Shown here piece by piece: positions 32,644 through 47,111 of a DNA stretch of 64,000 bases. Below the pieces are notes generated by a model. The model searched no databases. It was given only the letters and a program-made list of their open reading frames with translations, and was not told where the DNA came from. Numbering within the stretch: position 1 is the stretch's first letter; each line of letters starts with the position of its first letter. The stretch comes from Apostichopus japonicus (lineage: Eukaryota; Echinodermata; Holothuroidea; Aspidochirotida; Stichopodidae): the NCBI RefSeq assembly GCF_037975245.1, contig NC_092569.1, forward strand, positions 16,538,001 through 16,602,000. The letters run 5' to 3'. The position numbers were made by a program, and so were the translations under genes.

Positions 32644-32894
32644 TCACACTGGACGTATCTTCATTTCTGCGTATTTTATGTTGTAATTACTTCCTGGAAG
32701 ACTATACCAGTGGATGCTTTTGTAATTAGTACTTCCGGATGAGTAAAGTCCGTTGAGATTGACATTATAGTTATAAGTCTTGTACCACCACGCTCCATGA
32801 TAATTCTGGGCCAGGTTATAACTACTATGTAGGTCGTTGTCACTGTCGAATGTAGTAAATGACATGTTCCTGTAGTAAGCCATTCTATCATTCA
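32644..32894 (-). CDS. FReD-C exon 5: pocket half without cysteines
   Basis: The acceptor is cattttcacag, with a split Val codon. The exon encodes FDSDNDLHSS (calcium loop Asp kept), AQNYHGAWWY, then KTYNYNV before NLNGLY, a 7-residue loop. NMS in RNMSF is a sequon. The Gly before AWW is kept, unlike in A. Confidence 0.88.
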
Positions 32895-35800
32895 CTGTGA
32901 AAATGAAAACACGAGATGGAGATAAAATGCATGATCATATTTAAAATAGTTTTCAGTTATTTCCACACGGCATAAATTAAGAGACGGTTCATAGTATAAT
33001 TTATGTAGAATTATTGATGAATGAAACACTGTCAAATTAAACAAACAGTTTTTTTTTTAATTTGTATTAATTCCCAAATAAATGTTGTATACACCGCTTG
33101 AAGGAATTGTTAGTGCCTTTAGATGAAACCCAAATTAATATTGATTTGCTTTATTATACTTTTGTGCTTTTTTTCCCAACATTATAAGAACACAATGATA
33201 TATTTTCATTGCAAACTGACAATTTCTTTACGATTATACTGGAACCCTTTCCAACGTCAATTAATACAAACAATAAAAACGGGACAAAATGGCTAAATTT
33301 AAACCAGTTTGTTGTCAGTATCCAATTTTCACATCACACGTTATGGATTCATTTTTACTTTATGATACACATTATGTCTATGTCAAGTATTATATCGTTG
33401 CTACGACAATGGTACCGGTATGTGGGAACCGTATATAAAATTAAATTAACCAATTATGAAGAACATTATTTTTTCATCAATGGTTTTATTTACCAAATTA
33501 TTGTATTATTGTTTGAGAAGTCTTTAAAGATTTTTACTCTGTTATTATTCTATTTTCGTTACGATTCCATTGGAACGGATATGAGGTCTTTTTAATTATT
33601 AGAGAGGGTAAAAAAAATTATGGGATGATGGGCAGATGACAAGGAAGTTGGAATAGGTTTGTTGTTATCAATTACAATGCCTTATGTCACTGTAGGTATA
33701 AGTGTTTCAACCTGAGTTCATTTAAGGTATATCTTTCAACCTGAGTTCATTTAAGGTGCGCATTGATCATGGATTCCAACCACAATTTCACCTGACCAGC
33801 TCTCTTCCGATTTGATAACAAACAGTGTTCTAATTGAATAAAAATAGTCAGTAATTGTCTATGACCGCCGGCTGTCTACGCTTTAGCTCCCAATTTATCG
33901 TTTATCACATGTAAGTAAACTTTATTAAATCTCACATTCGAACATAATAAATAAACCAAATATAATTCATATTTATGGATATATTAAAACAGTATGTTCA
34001 GACTGACAGCGTTGACGTGTTGGATTCTTCCGGTGTTTTTTTTTATAACAACAGAAGTATAGTATAACGGCCATTGCCCGGGAGGTTTGCAGTGTATCGT
34101 TGCAGATTTATGCAATGTTATTATAGACATGTAAATGAGTTCATCATCATAGATATCGTTTTTGAGATGATCATTTCTAAAAGTCTGCGCATATGCTACA
34201 TATTTGATGAATGATTACAATCACTAATGAACTGACAAATTTAAATACACGGGTTATTTTGACGACAAATGTTACAAAGGGAGGTAACGTATCAAGGTAG
34301 TAATGCATAATTTGGTAGAGGCGTTCATAATTTCCTTGCTAATATTTAGTCCTTTGTAAGGTATTGATGGTGACAAGCAAAATCCACGAGGTTTTATATT
34401 TACGTACCTGTAGTGCTGGAGCTATCGTAGTCTCCGAGGCCAACTAAACGATACTTAGTCTCTTCATCGCTGATCCTAAACAGGTCGTACTTCGCAAAAT
34501 AGGGATCTCCGTTCACGTTGTTTAAATCAATGCGAAGCATGTAATCCTTTTGGTTAGTTAAGAGCGATATTTTATCGTTGCCAAGCCAAAATTCCTTATT
34601 TAGGAAACCAAAGCCATCTCGGTACTCATCCCAGTCTCTGTAAAATTCTACGGAACCATCGACCCGGCGTTGGAAGACCTGGTTTAGTTTTAAAACAAAA
34701 ACATGTCATATTTGGGTTAAAAATAAAGAACAATGTGAACGATTTACGTTTGAGGGGTATGATGTATTAGCCTTAGTGTAGTTAGTGTTTAATGGTGCGT
34801 CTAACGTTGAACAGATACGGTAACCCTTGCACCATTTAGATTCTTCTTTTCAAATGGAATACATTGGTATCATATCATTTTTGCCCATATTGCGAACAGT
34901 AATATGGCTATAGAAACATTTTGAGGCACCAAAAAACTTTACACTATAAGAGAAAACAATCATACTTAGGATTATTAAGGTTACTCGTGAAGTTATTTTA
35001 AGCGTTATTAGAAACAATATCTAATACAGTAAATTTGACACTAAGTAACGTTTTCCTGAGAATTAAATCAAATTGAAAGGTATGAATAAAGAATGCAGCC
35101 CTTGTCGAACGAATAAGCACCTGTAACACAGAAAATCTGTATAATGGAATCGCTTTTTACTGACCCAATGAAGTATAAAATATCAAAACACTGCAGCAGG
35201 CACGCTAAGGAGATATGAATTAAGGCTAATATTATTTTATGTTCTTACCGTCCAGCCTCCTCCGTCAATTGAGTTATTACAGTAAACTTGAAAAGGTTCA
35301 TTGGCTCCATCTGGCTTAATCAGATAAATTCCAGATTCAGAGGAACTCCCTTCACATTGGTCGTAAACTTCTTTACAATCTCGAGGATATTCTGGCACTT
35401 GGTAGAAAAAGTAGGAAGAGTCTGTAGAAATGAAAGAAAAACTTTTAAGTGAACTACCGAACTCAATGTCCCGTTTACCTAACTCTCGATTAAGGTGAAA
35501 ATCACCGTTTGAAAAACAAATGTTTGTCAAATATTATAAATAAATCTTACATACATTTTTTTGCTTGAAAGAACACCATTGAAGTACACATTGTAAAATC
35601 GCAAAAAGAAACAACAAAAAAACAGAATAATAATTAATGAAGTAACAGAATAACAAGCAAGTCCTGATAAGTTCTGGTAACTATTTTGTTAATTATAAAG
35701 GACAAATGTTGGCCCCCTTTTCACCGCCGCGACAAACATTAAAACAATTTCATTAATATTTTGTACTTTTCAGCCAGTGTTAAAAGCGTGCTGCTTTTCG

Positions 35801-38800
35801 ATTTTTCGATATTTTTTATAATTTTTATTTGACCAAATTACAAAATCCAGAGTACGCCTTTCTGTGAAGTAAGAATTATGAATAATGGTGGTAGGTCTTA
35901 GTTTATATAAAATACCGCATCAAGAAACGAGAGTATAAATGCATATTAACCATATTATGTGAAGACTACAAAAGCAGAAATCACCATTTTTGTCAATTCA
36001 GATCATTAATATGACTGATTAATTACGTTCCCGTATTACTGTTTTTGATGATAGCAATATTTTTTACAAACGGAATTGAATATTAATTGAGATAAATACA
36101 ATAAATGTATTTATTCACCAATGGGTATCTCCATAATAACAGTTTCCTAAAGGCATGAAATCCAAATTAATAATGTAAATTAAGTTTCATTCAAACAGAA
36201 ATTTTAAATGAAGTAAACTAAATTAAAAAATCAATTCTAGTAGCTATGTTTGTTTAAGATTAATCGACAAATGTTGGCCTTCTTTAGACCACCGCGAAAA
36301 ACGTTAAAAGGCTCTCAGTTTTGCTTACTATAAGTTGTTTTCAGCCAGCTTTAAAAGCTGGTTAGTTTTCGTTTTACAGTAGTGTTTGTAACCAAATTAA
36401 ACAATCCACAATACGTCTTTATGTAAAGAAAGTATTTAATAAATATTAACAACTCGATGATGATATAAGGTAGTAGGTATTGGTACATATTTAATAACCA
36501 CATCACGAATCGGAAGTATAACAGCATATTAAACTAATGTATGTAAAACAAAGATGAAATCACAATAATTATCTATCAAAATCAATGATATAAATAACTT
36601 ATTTAGTTAGATGAATCCTATATATCGATGGGTACCTCTAAATTAAAAAAAAAACATGAAAATTACATTCATACTTGCAATGTCCATTTTAGAACGTGTA
36701 GATTTTTTCTTTGTTAAAGATTCATGTAAAAGTTCATTGAAATAGTAAACACAAAATGAATAAGAATGACACATTTTCTTACCTCCAGTGCTTCTTTTGT
36801 TCCTGCCAGAATTTTCCCGTCCAACATTCTAAAATGGAGATATGAAAATTGAAACATCAAAGTCAACAAATTCACTAAAAGGACATTCCGATAGGCAGGA
36901 GGGACTCGTTTGTAAAGGGTACTTACCGCCGAATTCAATTAAGTTCCAAAGCATTTTTAAGTTGCTGTTAATCTTTGGTTAAAGTTTAATGTAGTGAAAT
37001 CAAGGATCATTAACTATGTCACCATTGGGTCATCTTAATCATTTCACTGATAGAGAAGCAGTTACTTTGACCTATCGTGTGACAAGGTTTCGGTAATATT
37101 CGTATAAAATATCTTTCTCTTTTACTCAGATATTTAGCTTCTTTGTAGGAAACATTACGGGAAATCAAGAGACACTATTCCAACACTCTATCCCAACACA
37201 GTATAACTATTCAGTTCATAACGTATATAGAACTTTCGTTAAGCCGTGACATATTTTAATGAACACAAAATGTGTTTCTATTTGATAGTGTATTGTCGTT
37301 CTGTTTACTTCTTGGCATACATGTTTGAAGAAACTTTTCAAATTATTTTTGAAACTATTAAGATGACAGAATGACTGAAGAAACAAGTTACACACTCATT
37401 GCTATTGTTGTCCTGTTTCCCGCCCTTATATTGAATAACCTAGATGAAACAATAATATGTGGCGATGAATTTTCGCGACATGAAGTGAGAAAGTAATATG
37501 ATTCGTTCTGGACGTTCACAATTTTCATAAATATATCTCATATTAATGGTCATGTTGTGTTTGTGTAGTAAAGGGAAATACGACTATAGTAGTGCTTACT
37601 TGAATTTATTATCGTTTAATTAGAAATTAAGGATTGATGAAAATATTGCGAATTGACTTTCATGTACATACAAATGCGTCTCGAATTATCCTGGTTAAAT
37701 AAGTCGCTTTCGTATCTCTGAGCCATTTCTGCATTTTGTCATGTCACCTTGTTCTTTTATTATTATTTTTTTCAGAATAAGCTGAATGAATAGCCCAGCT
37801 TCAACTTGAAACATAATTTACATTGATAAGAAAGTTTAGAGATTTATCTAAAATAGTACTAAGTACGGAAGGTACTCTCACCGTTTCTTCCCTTCAATGT
37901 TATGTTTGCTTAGTAAGTTCTACCAGTTTGACCTTATGGCACATATGATGTATTTGTTAGTAATAATCTAGAATACTTATTAAAAATTCCTTCATAAACT
38001 TATACATCATATTTTAATTTGCTACAATTAAAGCTATATGGAATGCATCATATTAATCAATGTTGTGTTTGAGAAATTGGTAAACTTCAACGCACTGATC
38101 TTGACAACATTTTATCATCAATTGTGATTTCGATTTCTGTATTGTTCAAAAATTGAAATGGACTCCTTACTGCCCACTCCATTTTTTTCAAATGTTTCCA
38201 AAGATAAATCCTTTTTGACTCTTTTATATAAAAATGATTCCTTAACATAAACTAGCAGCGTTTCTCCATTAGAATCACTAATACAAATCCTAATCTAATC
38301 TAATAAATCTTGGAAAGACATATTTATTTGAGAGATATTTTACAGGCCTTTATGACTACATACGATGCAACAATGTTATTAAGCCTATACGCTAATATGC
38401 TATTTTAATCAGTCTCATTCATAACAAATTGTTCAGTTTTCCTTTGAAGTAATACGGCGTACTTTTGACGTTCGTATTAAACACTACATCAGATTAAGTC
38501 AATAAGTGATTCTTGTCATTTGTTTAAATTGTTATTACAATATTTTGATATTCCATCGCTATGTCTTCGATGTCATGCCAAGGAAAACATGCTCTAAGAA
38601 CACGGAAGAGAAAATTGTATTCTTTCTTTTTACGTTAAAATATGAGTCTCTCGGTAGAATAAATAAACTTCAGTAGTGCGTATCCCGATTAGATATTTAC
38701 AATGTTGTTAAATTTCGTTATTTAGTTTTATTTACAGAGTTAAAAAAGCCGAAGCAACTTTATTTTCTCCTTGTTATGTTGGTCTGTGTTGATGGTAGGT

Positions 38801-40981
38801 TTAAGTAATGAAATATATGACTAAAGTAATTTAAAGTTATTGTTTAATATTATGTACTCGTACTTGGTAGATTCACATCGAATATAATCGATTCAATATT
38901 TACATCAAGTGTTTGTGATTTATGAGTAGAATTTATGAGTTTAAGGCATCGTTCCACAATATCTAATATGAATATAAAGACGTTTTAAGTTTGATTGATT
39001 GCTCTGAGTTTCTGTACAGTACACTACCTCCTATAATTCACCTTCGTTCAGATGAAATGTCAAATATAAATAATTAAACTATGTTTTTTTTAATGATTTT
39101 AAGGCATCATCCCACAAGATCTAATTTGAATATAAGAGACGTTTAAAGTTTGATTGATTGCTCTGAGTTTCTGTACAGTACACTACATCTGATAATTCGC
39201 CTTCGTTCAGATGAAATGTCAAATATGAATGTTTAAACTATGTTTGTGCTATAATATTGAAAGACTAGATTCGGCAGCAAAGTGTCAAGAGCGTTAACAT
39301 TTGATTAAATTAATAATTTATTGCTTTCCTAAGTAATTCACAGTTATTTGTAGACTGACATATAAGTATCAAGTATTTATCTAATTTTGATTTACTTTCA
39401 TCGATTTCTTAATCAGGTAAGTTGTTATTTTGAAAGGTCTAATTGAAATCACGATTGTCCAATGTATATATTTCCTGGCTCAAAGAAGGAAAATGCTCAC
39501 CCAAGAATATCAGCAATTAAATGTTAAGAACTGATTACTGGTAAAAGCAAAATTTATCATAACATCTACGCACTATTTGCTACCAAATTTTGTCCAACAA
39601 AATATATAGTACATATCCAATGAATTGGGAAATTAATATTTATCTGAGAGAGATTTTAAAGGTCAATATTATTAAACACGATACAACGGTGATACGAAAC
39701 ATATACAGATATATTATAACTTCCTTAGTCTTCTGAAAATAAAATGTTTGATATTTATTTGTAGTATTACGGGGGACTTTGGCCAGACATATCAGAAGTT
39801 GATGTTGTAAGCTTGATGAAATGAAGTCGATATGTTTTTCTTTTCAAATTTTCAACTGCTATGAAAAGAAAGCCTAATAAGATTTCCTTGATGAGATGTC
39901 AAGGAAAGAACCAGCTCAAAGCACAGGAAAGAACAAACTACAATGTCGATTGATATAAACAATGAGTCTTGAGGTAGAATAAATACCTTTCTATAATAGT
40001 GGGTATCCTGAGTAGCTATTCACAAATGCCAAAATCGTTGCTTTGTTTATTTATACAATTAAACAAGTCAAGACAACTTTATTCTTGTTTGTCTACTGTT
40101 GATCTGCTTTAGTCTTAAATGTATTTAAAGGAATATAAATTTGACATTTGAAATTATTGGATCATATTTTCTAACCTACCTAATCCGTTAAAAAGAAAAT
40201 GTATAGTTTGATCGATTGCTTAAAATAGTTGCTATTATTGTTAAATGCATTAAGTTATTGGTATTGCACTGTACCATGTATCTCGCAAGTCACCTTCTTC
40301 ATGTATTTTTTTAAATATATATTTGAATTGCCAAAAATGGATAATGGAACTATGTTTGTACTAAAGGATTGAGGTACTAGCTTGGAAGCAAGTTAAAGAT
40401 AGCTAAAAGGAAAATTTTGAATTAATTCTTTGTTAAGGAATCCACAGTTATATCCTTACATATGATAATTATTTTCACGTTTTTTGTTATCGATAATTGT
40501 TATAGTTTATTTGCTATGTTGTACGATATAATTAAATACCCGTTTGAAACGTGATCGTCAATATCAATTTTAATAAAAAGAAATCTTATCGTTGTTTTAA
40601 GAACATAACTAATATGTGAACCCCTTTTCAAACCCATCTCTATTTATGATATGGTGTAATACAACTTCTTATATTTTATAGCGCAAGTGAGCATTCTAGA
40701 TTGTTTTTTAATACGTAGATTAAGTACAATATACCAATATTTTACAAACAGACAAAATCATCAATGGAACACCGACAATAATCTCAAACAGCATGGTAAA
40801 GAGAAACTTGAAAAATCATATTTAGTTTAAAAATAATTGAGCTAGAAAGTCATTGGTCACAATTAAATATTCAACTTCAACTTGAATTTGATAAAAGATA
40901 AAAGAAACTTACGGTTTCTGCCCGAAAAGCTGGAAGTTGAGAGAAGAGTCCCAAAACACAAAATGTTAGGATGAACTGCAT
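32644..40981 (-). CDS. FReD-C: secreted fibrinogen-related domain protein (five exons)
   Basis: CDS = join of minus-strand exons 40913-40981, 36783-36828, 35249-35421, 34408-34678 and 32644-32894: 810 nt, 269 residues. The signal peptide starts MQFILTFC. Exon 2 encodes [15 protein letters not shown] with R-N-K-R. Exon 3 has YQVPEYPRDC, where the others have [11 protein letters not shown] translated exon 4 base by base: it is open throughout, from [12 protein letters not shown] to LGDYDSSSTT. As in A, the pocket cysteines are missing, leaving three in the mature protein. Introns are 4,084, 1,361, 570 and 1,513 bp. Introns 1 and 2 are nearly identical to those of D over about 2.5 kb. A role as an extracellular recognition lectin is inferred from the family. 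Confidence 0.9.
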
Positions 40982-41140
40982 CTTGACGATTTTTTCTGGT
41001 CTTAACGATCGCAAATCTCAAGAAGGAATGAAGTAAACTTTCTGGCAGCGAAACAGTTCAACCACTTTCTGAGCTTACCCTGTGTACTATGACGTGGTTG
41101 TTGACACGTGTCACCGAAGAGCTGATTAACCATTTACCTT
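40982..41140 (-). promoter_or_regulatory. FReD-C proximal promoter and 5' leader
   Basis: The E-box CACGTG is at 41105-41110, 124 bp upstream of the ATG. The TATA-like element reads CAGAAAG, as in B. A CRE palindrome is at 41693-41700, 712 bp upstream. Confidence 0.45.
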
Positions 41141-41731
41141 TATACATTTGTTATAACCTGGATGATCACGTAAATAATAACACAAGCTAACAATTTTTCT
41201 ATTGTCCCTTAAAGAATAAAACTTATGACAATTACTATTAGTCCAATTTTATAGCTTTAATTGTATAGAGGTAATGCGATGTTGCTTAAATGGTCACATC
41301 AGTTACAATACATTCATATGCAATCTCAAACCAATTCAAAATATCTCTTTTGATAACACAAATTATATGGCATATATATTACATTTAGCTTTTTAACCTT
41401 TCACCTATAAGTACCTCCGTTAGTGCGAATCCTAACGTACTACTTTCAATGAACTGAATTTCGTCTCCTGTAGCTTACTATGAACAGTTAAATAATGTTA
41501 AGGAAACTGCTTTAAAGCCCCTTAAGCCGTGCCAAAAAATTCAAATATATATCTACAATCAAGAGGTTACCATTTAACAGTATCAAACCTCCATATCTAG
41601 GAAAACACGAGTTTTTTATTAATGAAATCCCACCCATGCTCTCTGCAAGTTACCATGTTTTTTGTGAAATTTCCCAGGATGCAACGTTTGCATGACGTCA
41701 CACATGTGCCTCGGCAGAGTTAGACTTGCCG

Positions 41732-42079
41732 CTATTCAGATTCTCTCGTAGAACCGCTCCACACAAAACCACGCTCGCGTACGGTATATGCTGAAACTAC
41801 TAAACTATCATTAATTTTTAAATTATTACAACGGTTGAACTGGACTTTATTATCCAGAAATCTAAAGAAAAATAACTTAGTCATCATGTAGCCATCCTGC
41901 GTTCGATTTTGAGTAATGTACACAGACGACATGTAGCCTAGGCCTAAACAGTGTATCGTCCAATGTCCACAATCGTAGTTCGAGTAACAAGTATAGTTAC
42001 TATATAACTTAGTCATAGTAACACTACTCGACATACTGTGACTGCGATCATCACTTCGTCGATGAAAAGTATCGTTCAT
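41732..42079 (-). other. Conserved upstream open frame of unknown nature (C copy)
   Basis: This is the longest version, 115 codons, starting MNDTFHRRSDDRSHSMSSSV. It shares YITQNRTQDGY with A and then continues through the place where A has a donor-like GTAACT. It has two more cysteines than A (YTCY and IHCLG). No signal peptide or known motif is visible. Confidence 0.3.
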
Positions 42080-42109
42080 TCGAGCAATTCGACATGACTG
42101 AGGCCCACA

Positions 42110-43230
42110 TTATCCCATATGACTATTGCGTAGAACTGACTCCATCACCCCGACATAAGATGCGACACAAAAATAGTAATTCCAGAAGAAATTGATTGAG
42201 CCGTAGTTTAAAATTCGAAAGCAAACAATGACAATCACTGTGCGTCTGTGTTGACAGTCATCTTGCAAAATACCAATTTACGCAAATTTATTTATAAACG
42301 ACATTGAGCGTACGTATGCATCTATCCTTCAAAATTGGTTAAATATTTTACATTTACATGAATTCTGAAGATGTTTTACACTTTTTAATAAATATCCTAA
42401 AGTCTTACAAGTTGTGTAAAAATTAGCTATGTAAATAACATTTAAGTTGGCAACGCATTTTCAGGAACTCTCTCAGGTGCATGTATGATGTCGTTAACAG
42501 CTGATTATCTGCTTCCCTCTCCTCCAATATTGAAGAAAAGGGCGGATAAGGGCAATAGCCAGTGAATTTGATTTTTTTTTTTCATTCCATGAAGTCGTAA
42601 AGGATTAACATGATAAAGGTCATTATTGTTGGGGTAAATATATATATATATACTAAAAGTATGTGAAGAGTAAATCAGGCAATATTTCTCCCCATTAAGG
42701 TTAGTTTATACAAGGAGAAGGATTTGTGATTTTATAGTGTCTTTGTGAAGTTACCCTTACTACCAACATGTTACAAAGGCAATGGAAGGGAGTTGTTGTA
42801 ATGAATGGAATTTATGACGTAGGACGACATCAATCCTATCATACATTGTACAGTATGTGTATAGTAAACCTCTGAACATCTAAGACAATATGACAGCAGT
42901 GATCAAATGGTTTCATTAATTTATTTCAGTTGGTCTTACTAAACAGTTGCCTTGAAGTTAAGACCGACACTGACTGTCTTTCCACCTTTTTAATAGTGTA
43001 ATCGTGATATCGACTTGTGTCGGCGATTCTCCTATATGACCGATGAGAATGACGGAACTTTTTATCAATTGTTGCCTGTCACAAAGACATACATACACGT
43101 GGTCTGAGCATTCAGTGGTTATAGAATACGTGTGTCGTACTGCATAGAAAGAGAAGCAATGTGATAGCCAGAGTAGATTACGTCAACAGGAAAGATAAAG
43201 GAAATCATCCCCTGTAAAATGATATCTAGC
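42110..43230. other. Upstream spacer of FReD-C, type 2 5' flank
   Basis: It aligns with 27540-28680 upstream of FReD-B. No gene was recognised. A short AAGGGCGGATAAGGGC remnant of the B minisatellite is at 42536-42556. Confidence 0.55.
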
Positions 43231-43830
43231 CAACAAGAATTATACAGATAAACAGGTCAAGCCCATGTAGGAGTTAGAAGTTTTAAATTTATATGCAGTC
43301 GTTCTCTGTTTGAGAAAAACCAATTTAATGTCTTTGAAGGTACCTCTACAGGTTATCAGTGCTGAATGATTCCAATTACATTAGAAGGGTGTGTTTTGGT
43401 TGGCTATGTATGTATTCAGTAAAATTCTAAATATTGATGACAATAATTCAGCCGCAGAAGAATAATTTTTCTCTTTATTCAGACAGGTTTTAGTAATTAA
43501 TAGCAATAAATACATATTGGATATTCTTCATCCTTTGTTTTTGTGTACACTGTTTGTCTAAACATAAATACATAAACCGTACTATATGAAAAAAGGAAAA
43601 GCACATAGCTGAACAAAAATTGTGCTCAAAGTTGCTATTTTTTCGTGGATAAAAGAAATGTTTAAATTTTGGCATTGCATCTTCTCCTTAACCCCCCAAA
43701 AACTTATTATAAACTGTCATTTTAAGCTAGATCTGCAAAGTAATATCGTCATAATCATATATGTATTAATTGTGAGCAATCTTGTGATTTACCTGTATCG
43801 CTAACTAGCTTTGTAACCAAAGCAGATAAT
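43231..43830. other. C-specific insertion in the type 2 flank
   Basis: Between matching segments (tgatat.tag.caaca before, and gaaactt.tgtttttagaca after) this unit has about 600 bp that the B flank lacks. It is AT-rich with short frames on both strands (43490-43675 and 43622-43804) that I do not recognise. I did not find inverted ends or a target duplication. Confidence 0.45.
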
Positions 43831-46228
43831 GCTGATAATTATTCGCCGGTTCTATATGCGTACACCATATCGATATGAAACTTTTGTTTTTAGACATCAT
43901 ACTTCAAGATAGCTGGTTGAGGTCGCTGTATAACTGACTTGATTAAAGTCTCTGTACGTGTTTGTCAAATTTAAGCTTCGACCTTTCCAGCTTACTGCAT
44001 TTTAAGTTCAGTAAAAATGACACCGTTCTATGAAATTTTCATATCAATATTAATTATATTTCTTGAGTTATCTGACGTTAAAATGTTGAGGTGAATAAAA
44101 TTCGCCAGATTTATTAACGAGTCCGTAGATACTACAAACTTCAATCAAAATTTGCAAGCCCCGCCCAACATATCATGCGCCAATATTTTTTTTCTGTTCA
44201 CGACCGTTAGGCCTATAGGCTTATTTTACTTTCGTGACTATCCTGTCTTTGGTCCATTCTCTTGTTTCTTTCTCTCGGTCTTATCGATGTAGCTGGTGGA
44301 ATTGTGTCATTTCCTCCCATTGCAATGAATATACAAGTGTTTTTAGACGTTTCCTCAGTTGAATTGTAAAAAGTGGATGACACGCGTATAGGACTGCGTT
44401 AAAATCTTGATCGTGCCGCATGTGTAGACTATTTGTTTACATTTGTGTAACTAACATGCTGACATAGGCGTTAGCAGTGATTTTACGGTAAACCATAAGG
44501 TCAACAGAAAATACATTTCTCTCTTTTGATTGCGACAGCTTTTCTTATTAAACCCACCTGGTCGGTGTGCATTCAGAATAAGAAACATTGAATCTACTTC
44601 CGTTCGGAAGTTTGTTTCCGAAATTCATCAGCAAACACGTATTGAGACTTGAATGCACGACAACATCTAAGAAAGCCATCAACAAAATTATATATATTAA
44701 ACTATTACTGAGTTGGTAATTTATTTTTGTCTCGATGTAGCTTTTGGGTACTTCTAATATATACTTGAGCGGACGATTGTGTATGTTAATACGACCATCA
44801 TACCTTACATCATAGTTTCCTAAAAGAATAAGTGTCTAGTTCAATGATGCAGGACACAGCTAAATATACCTTTATAGTTCTTATAGGCGATTGTTAAAAA
44901 CTTTATTCTTGGACGGTAGATGTGATGAGGGGGGGGGGGGGGGGAGCGGGGTAGGTGAGTGGAGGATTGCTTAGAGGCAACACCTGTAAAATGAATCTCA
45001 ATATGAATAATATTTTCTTGTATCTTGAATATTGGACAAAATTACGCGTCATTCTCGATTACTGTGCAACTCATTGGGCGGTGAACATCAAGGTAAGGTT
45101 TAAATTCTTACATTTTGATACATATGGCATTCCGTATCTTACACGTTGTTTCACGGACAAGGAAGTAGAATTAAATAAGTATTCATCCTCGATAGTGATA
45201 TAAATTGGTGAATGAGATGTTTGCAACTCATGGTACATATTTTGACTTCAACATAAAAGCATTATGCTTTCTTATTCAACTTTATATGTTGTTTCAATTC
45301 AAACATAATAAAATCCTCTTGTCTTCTTGCCTGTGATCATTAACCCAATATTATGTATGGGGACGAATTGAATACTTTAGAATGGAATATGTTAATAACT
45401 TCATACTGTGAGAGAACAATGTCTTACTTTTTTTAAACATATTTTCGTGTATATGTTGAGGATTACGTTGCAAATTGGCTAGTAAAGGAAAGAATGTTGC
45501 ACTGCCATATCTAGTCGATTGAGTATTAATGATAATTCGTTTCATATATAGGACTACATGAGAAAGTAAGCAAATATTCATGGCATGTACGGAACTGTAT
45601 TGTTTGTGAGTAATTGTGCACTTCACGGAAATTAGATCTATCGTAACATTCTATCCCTGACTTCAAACAAGTAACTCGAATTTTGTGCATGGTTACAGGA
45701 CGGGCCCAACACCGAATGTGTATGTTAAGACGACCATCATACCTTACATCCTGGTTCCCTTAAAAGAATACGTGTCTAGTTCAATGATGCAGGACACAGC
45801 TAAATATACCTTTATGGTTCTTATAGGTGATTGTTAAAAACATTATTTTGGGATAGTAGATGTGGTTGGGATGGGGGATGAGTGGAGAATTGCTTAGAGG
45901 CAACACCCGTAAATGAATCTTAATGTAAATCATATTTTCTTGTATATTACATACATATTACACAAAATTCCGCGCCATTCTCGATTACTGTGAAACTCAT
46001 TAGGCGGTGAACTTCAAGGTAAGGTTTAAAGTTTGACAAACAAAAGGATTTATATAAAAACTCAAGATGGATTAGTCTGGAAATATATTCATCTTCCTGT
46101 AATATTCATCATTCAATGTTGAAATCAAAGAGATTTGTTGTTACGTTAATAGTCCAATATTTCACAAGTCTAGAGTATATGACGATGATACAATGTTGTG
46201 ATCATTCTAGTTGCTGTTTACCGATGTA
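43831..46228. other. Intergenic region between FReD-C and FReD-D
   Basis: The left part (43860-43940) continues the type 2 5' flank; the right part from about 45140 is the type 2 3' region shared with B and E (for example gtacggaactgtattgtttg near 45588, near 17533 in B). Between them lies sequence without counterpart in the window, a 16-base G run (44929-44944) and a local duplication. The junction repeat seen at other boundaries was not found here. No gene was recognised. Confidence 0.5.
44778..46025 (+). repeat. Direct duplication of about 300 bp downstream of FReD-D
   Basis: 44778-45085 and 45717-46025 share a long sequence (for example gtctagttcaatgatgcagg, then gagg.attgcttagaggcaac, then aaggtaaggttt) and are about 940 bp apart. 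The G run of the first copy is replaced by a shorter gttgggatggggg in the second. Confidence 0.75.
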
Positions 46229-46494
46229 TTACACTGGACGTATCTTCATTTCTGCGTATTTTATGTTGTAATTACTCCCAGGAAGATTATTCCAATAGAT
46301 GCTCTTGCAATTAGCACTACTGCCGGCTGTGTACAGTCCGTTCAGGTTAGAATAATAATTATAATTACAACAATTATTACTGTGCCACCACGCTCCGCGA
46401 CAATACTGGGCCAAGTTGTAACTACTATGACGATCATTGTCGCGGTCTAACGTCGTAAATGTCTGGTTCCTGTGATTCGCCATCCTATCATATG
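46229..46494 (-). CDS. FReD-D exon 5: pocket half with eleven-residue Asn/Tyr loop
   Basis: The exon encodes [20 protein letters not shown], then [11 protein letters not shown] before NLNGLY, an 11-residue loop. The usual Tyr after WW is His. The following [11 protein letters not shown] adds another Cys absent from the other copies. NQT in RNQTF is a sequon. Confidence 0.88.
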
Positions 46495-47026
46495 CTGTGA
46501 AAGGAAAACACAAATACGAGATGAAGTAGATTATAATTTGTTGACACGTTTGACTTAAATACTGGATGCATTATTATGACTTTTTTTGGATACAATTGTT
46601 AGAGATAATGAACAAGCTATACAATATAATATGTAAAAATCCTTCTAAAATGTTATCTTGATAGTTACATCGTTTTGCTCCAAAAAATACTTGTGGTAAT
46701 CAGATGTGATATCACAGCTGTCATTAATATGTCTGATTTTCTGTAAATCCCCATTTTTGGATCAATTTGTATTGACTTTGCATTCCCCCAATGTAAGTTA
46801 AATACGATAGGGTGAAAAATCAAGCAAAAGTTGTTGATATGTTTTTGTTTAGTGTACAGTAAAACTATGACATCACACTTGTTTCCATCAAATTCATTTA
46901 TTATACCAAGTCCCTAACAATTTCAGCTATTAATATATGGATAACTTTTACAATTACTGTTAAATTTAATGACAAAGCTTACAACCATATGTTTCTGTTG
47001 TCATCGGTAGTTTCATTTATATTTAC

Positions 47027-47111
<85 letters not shown>

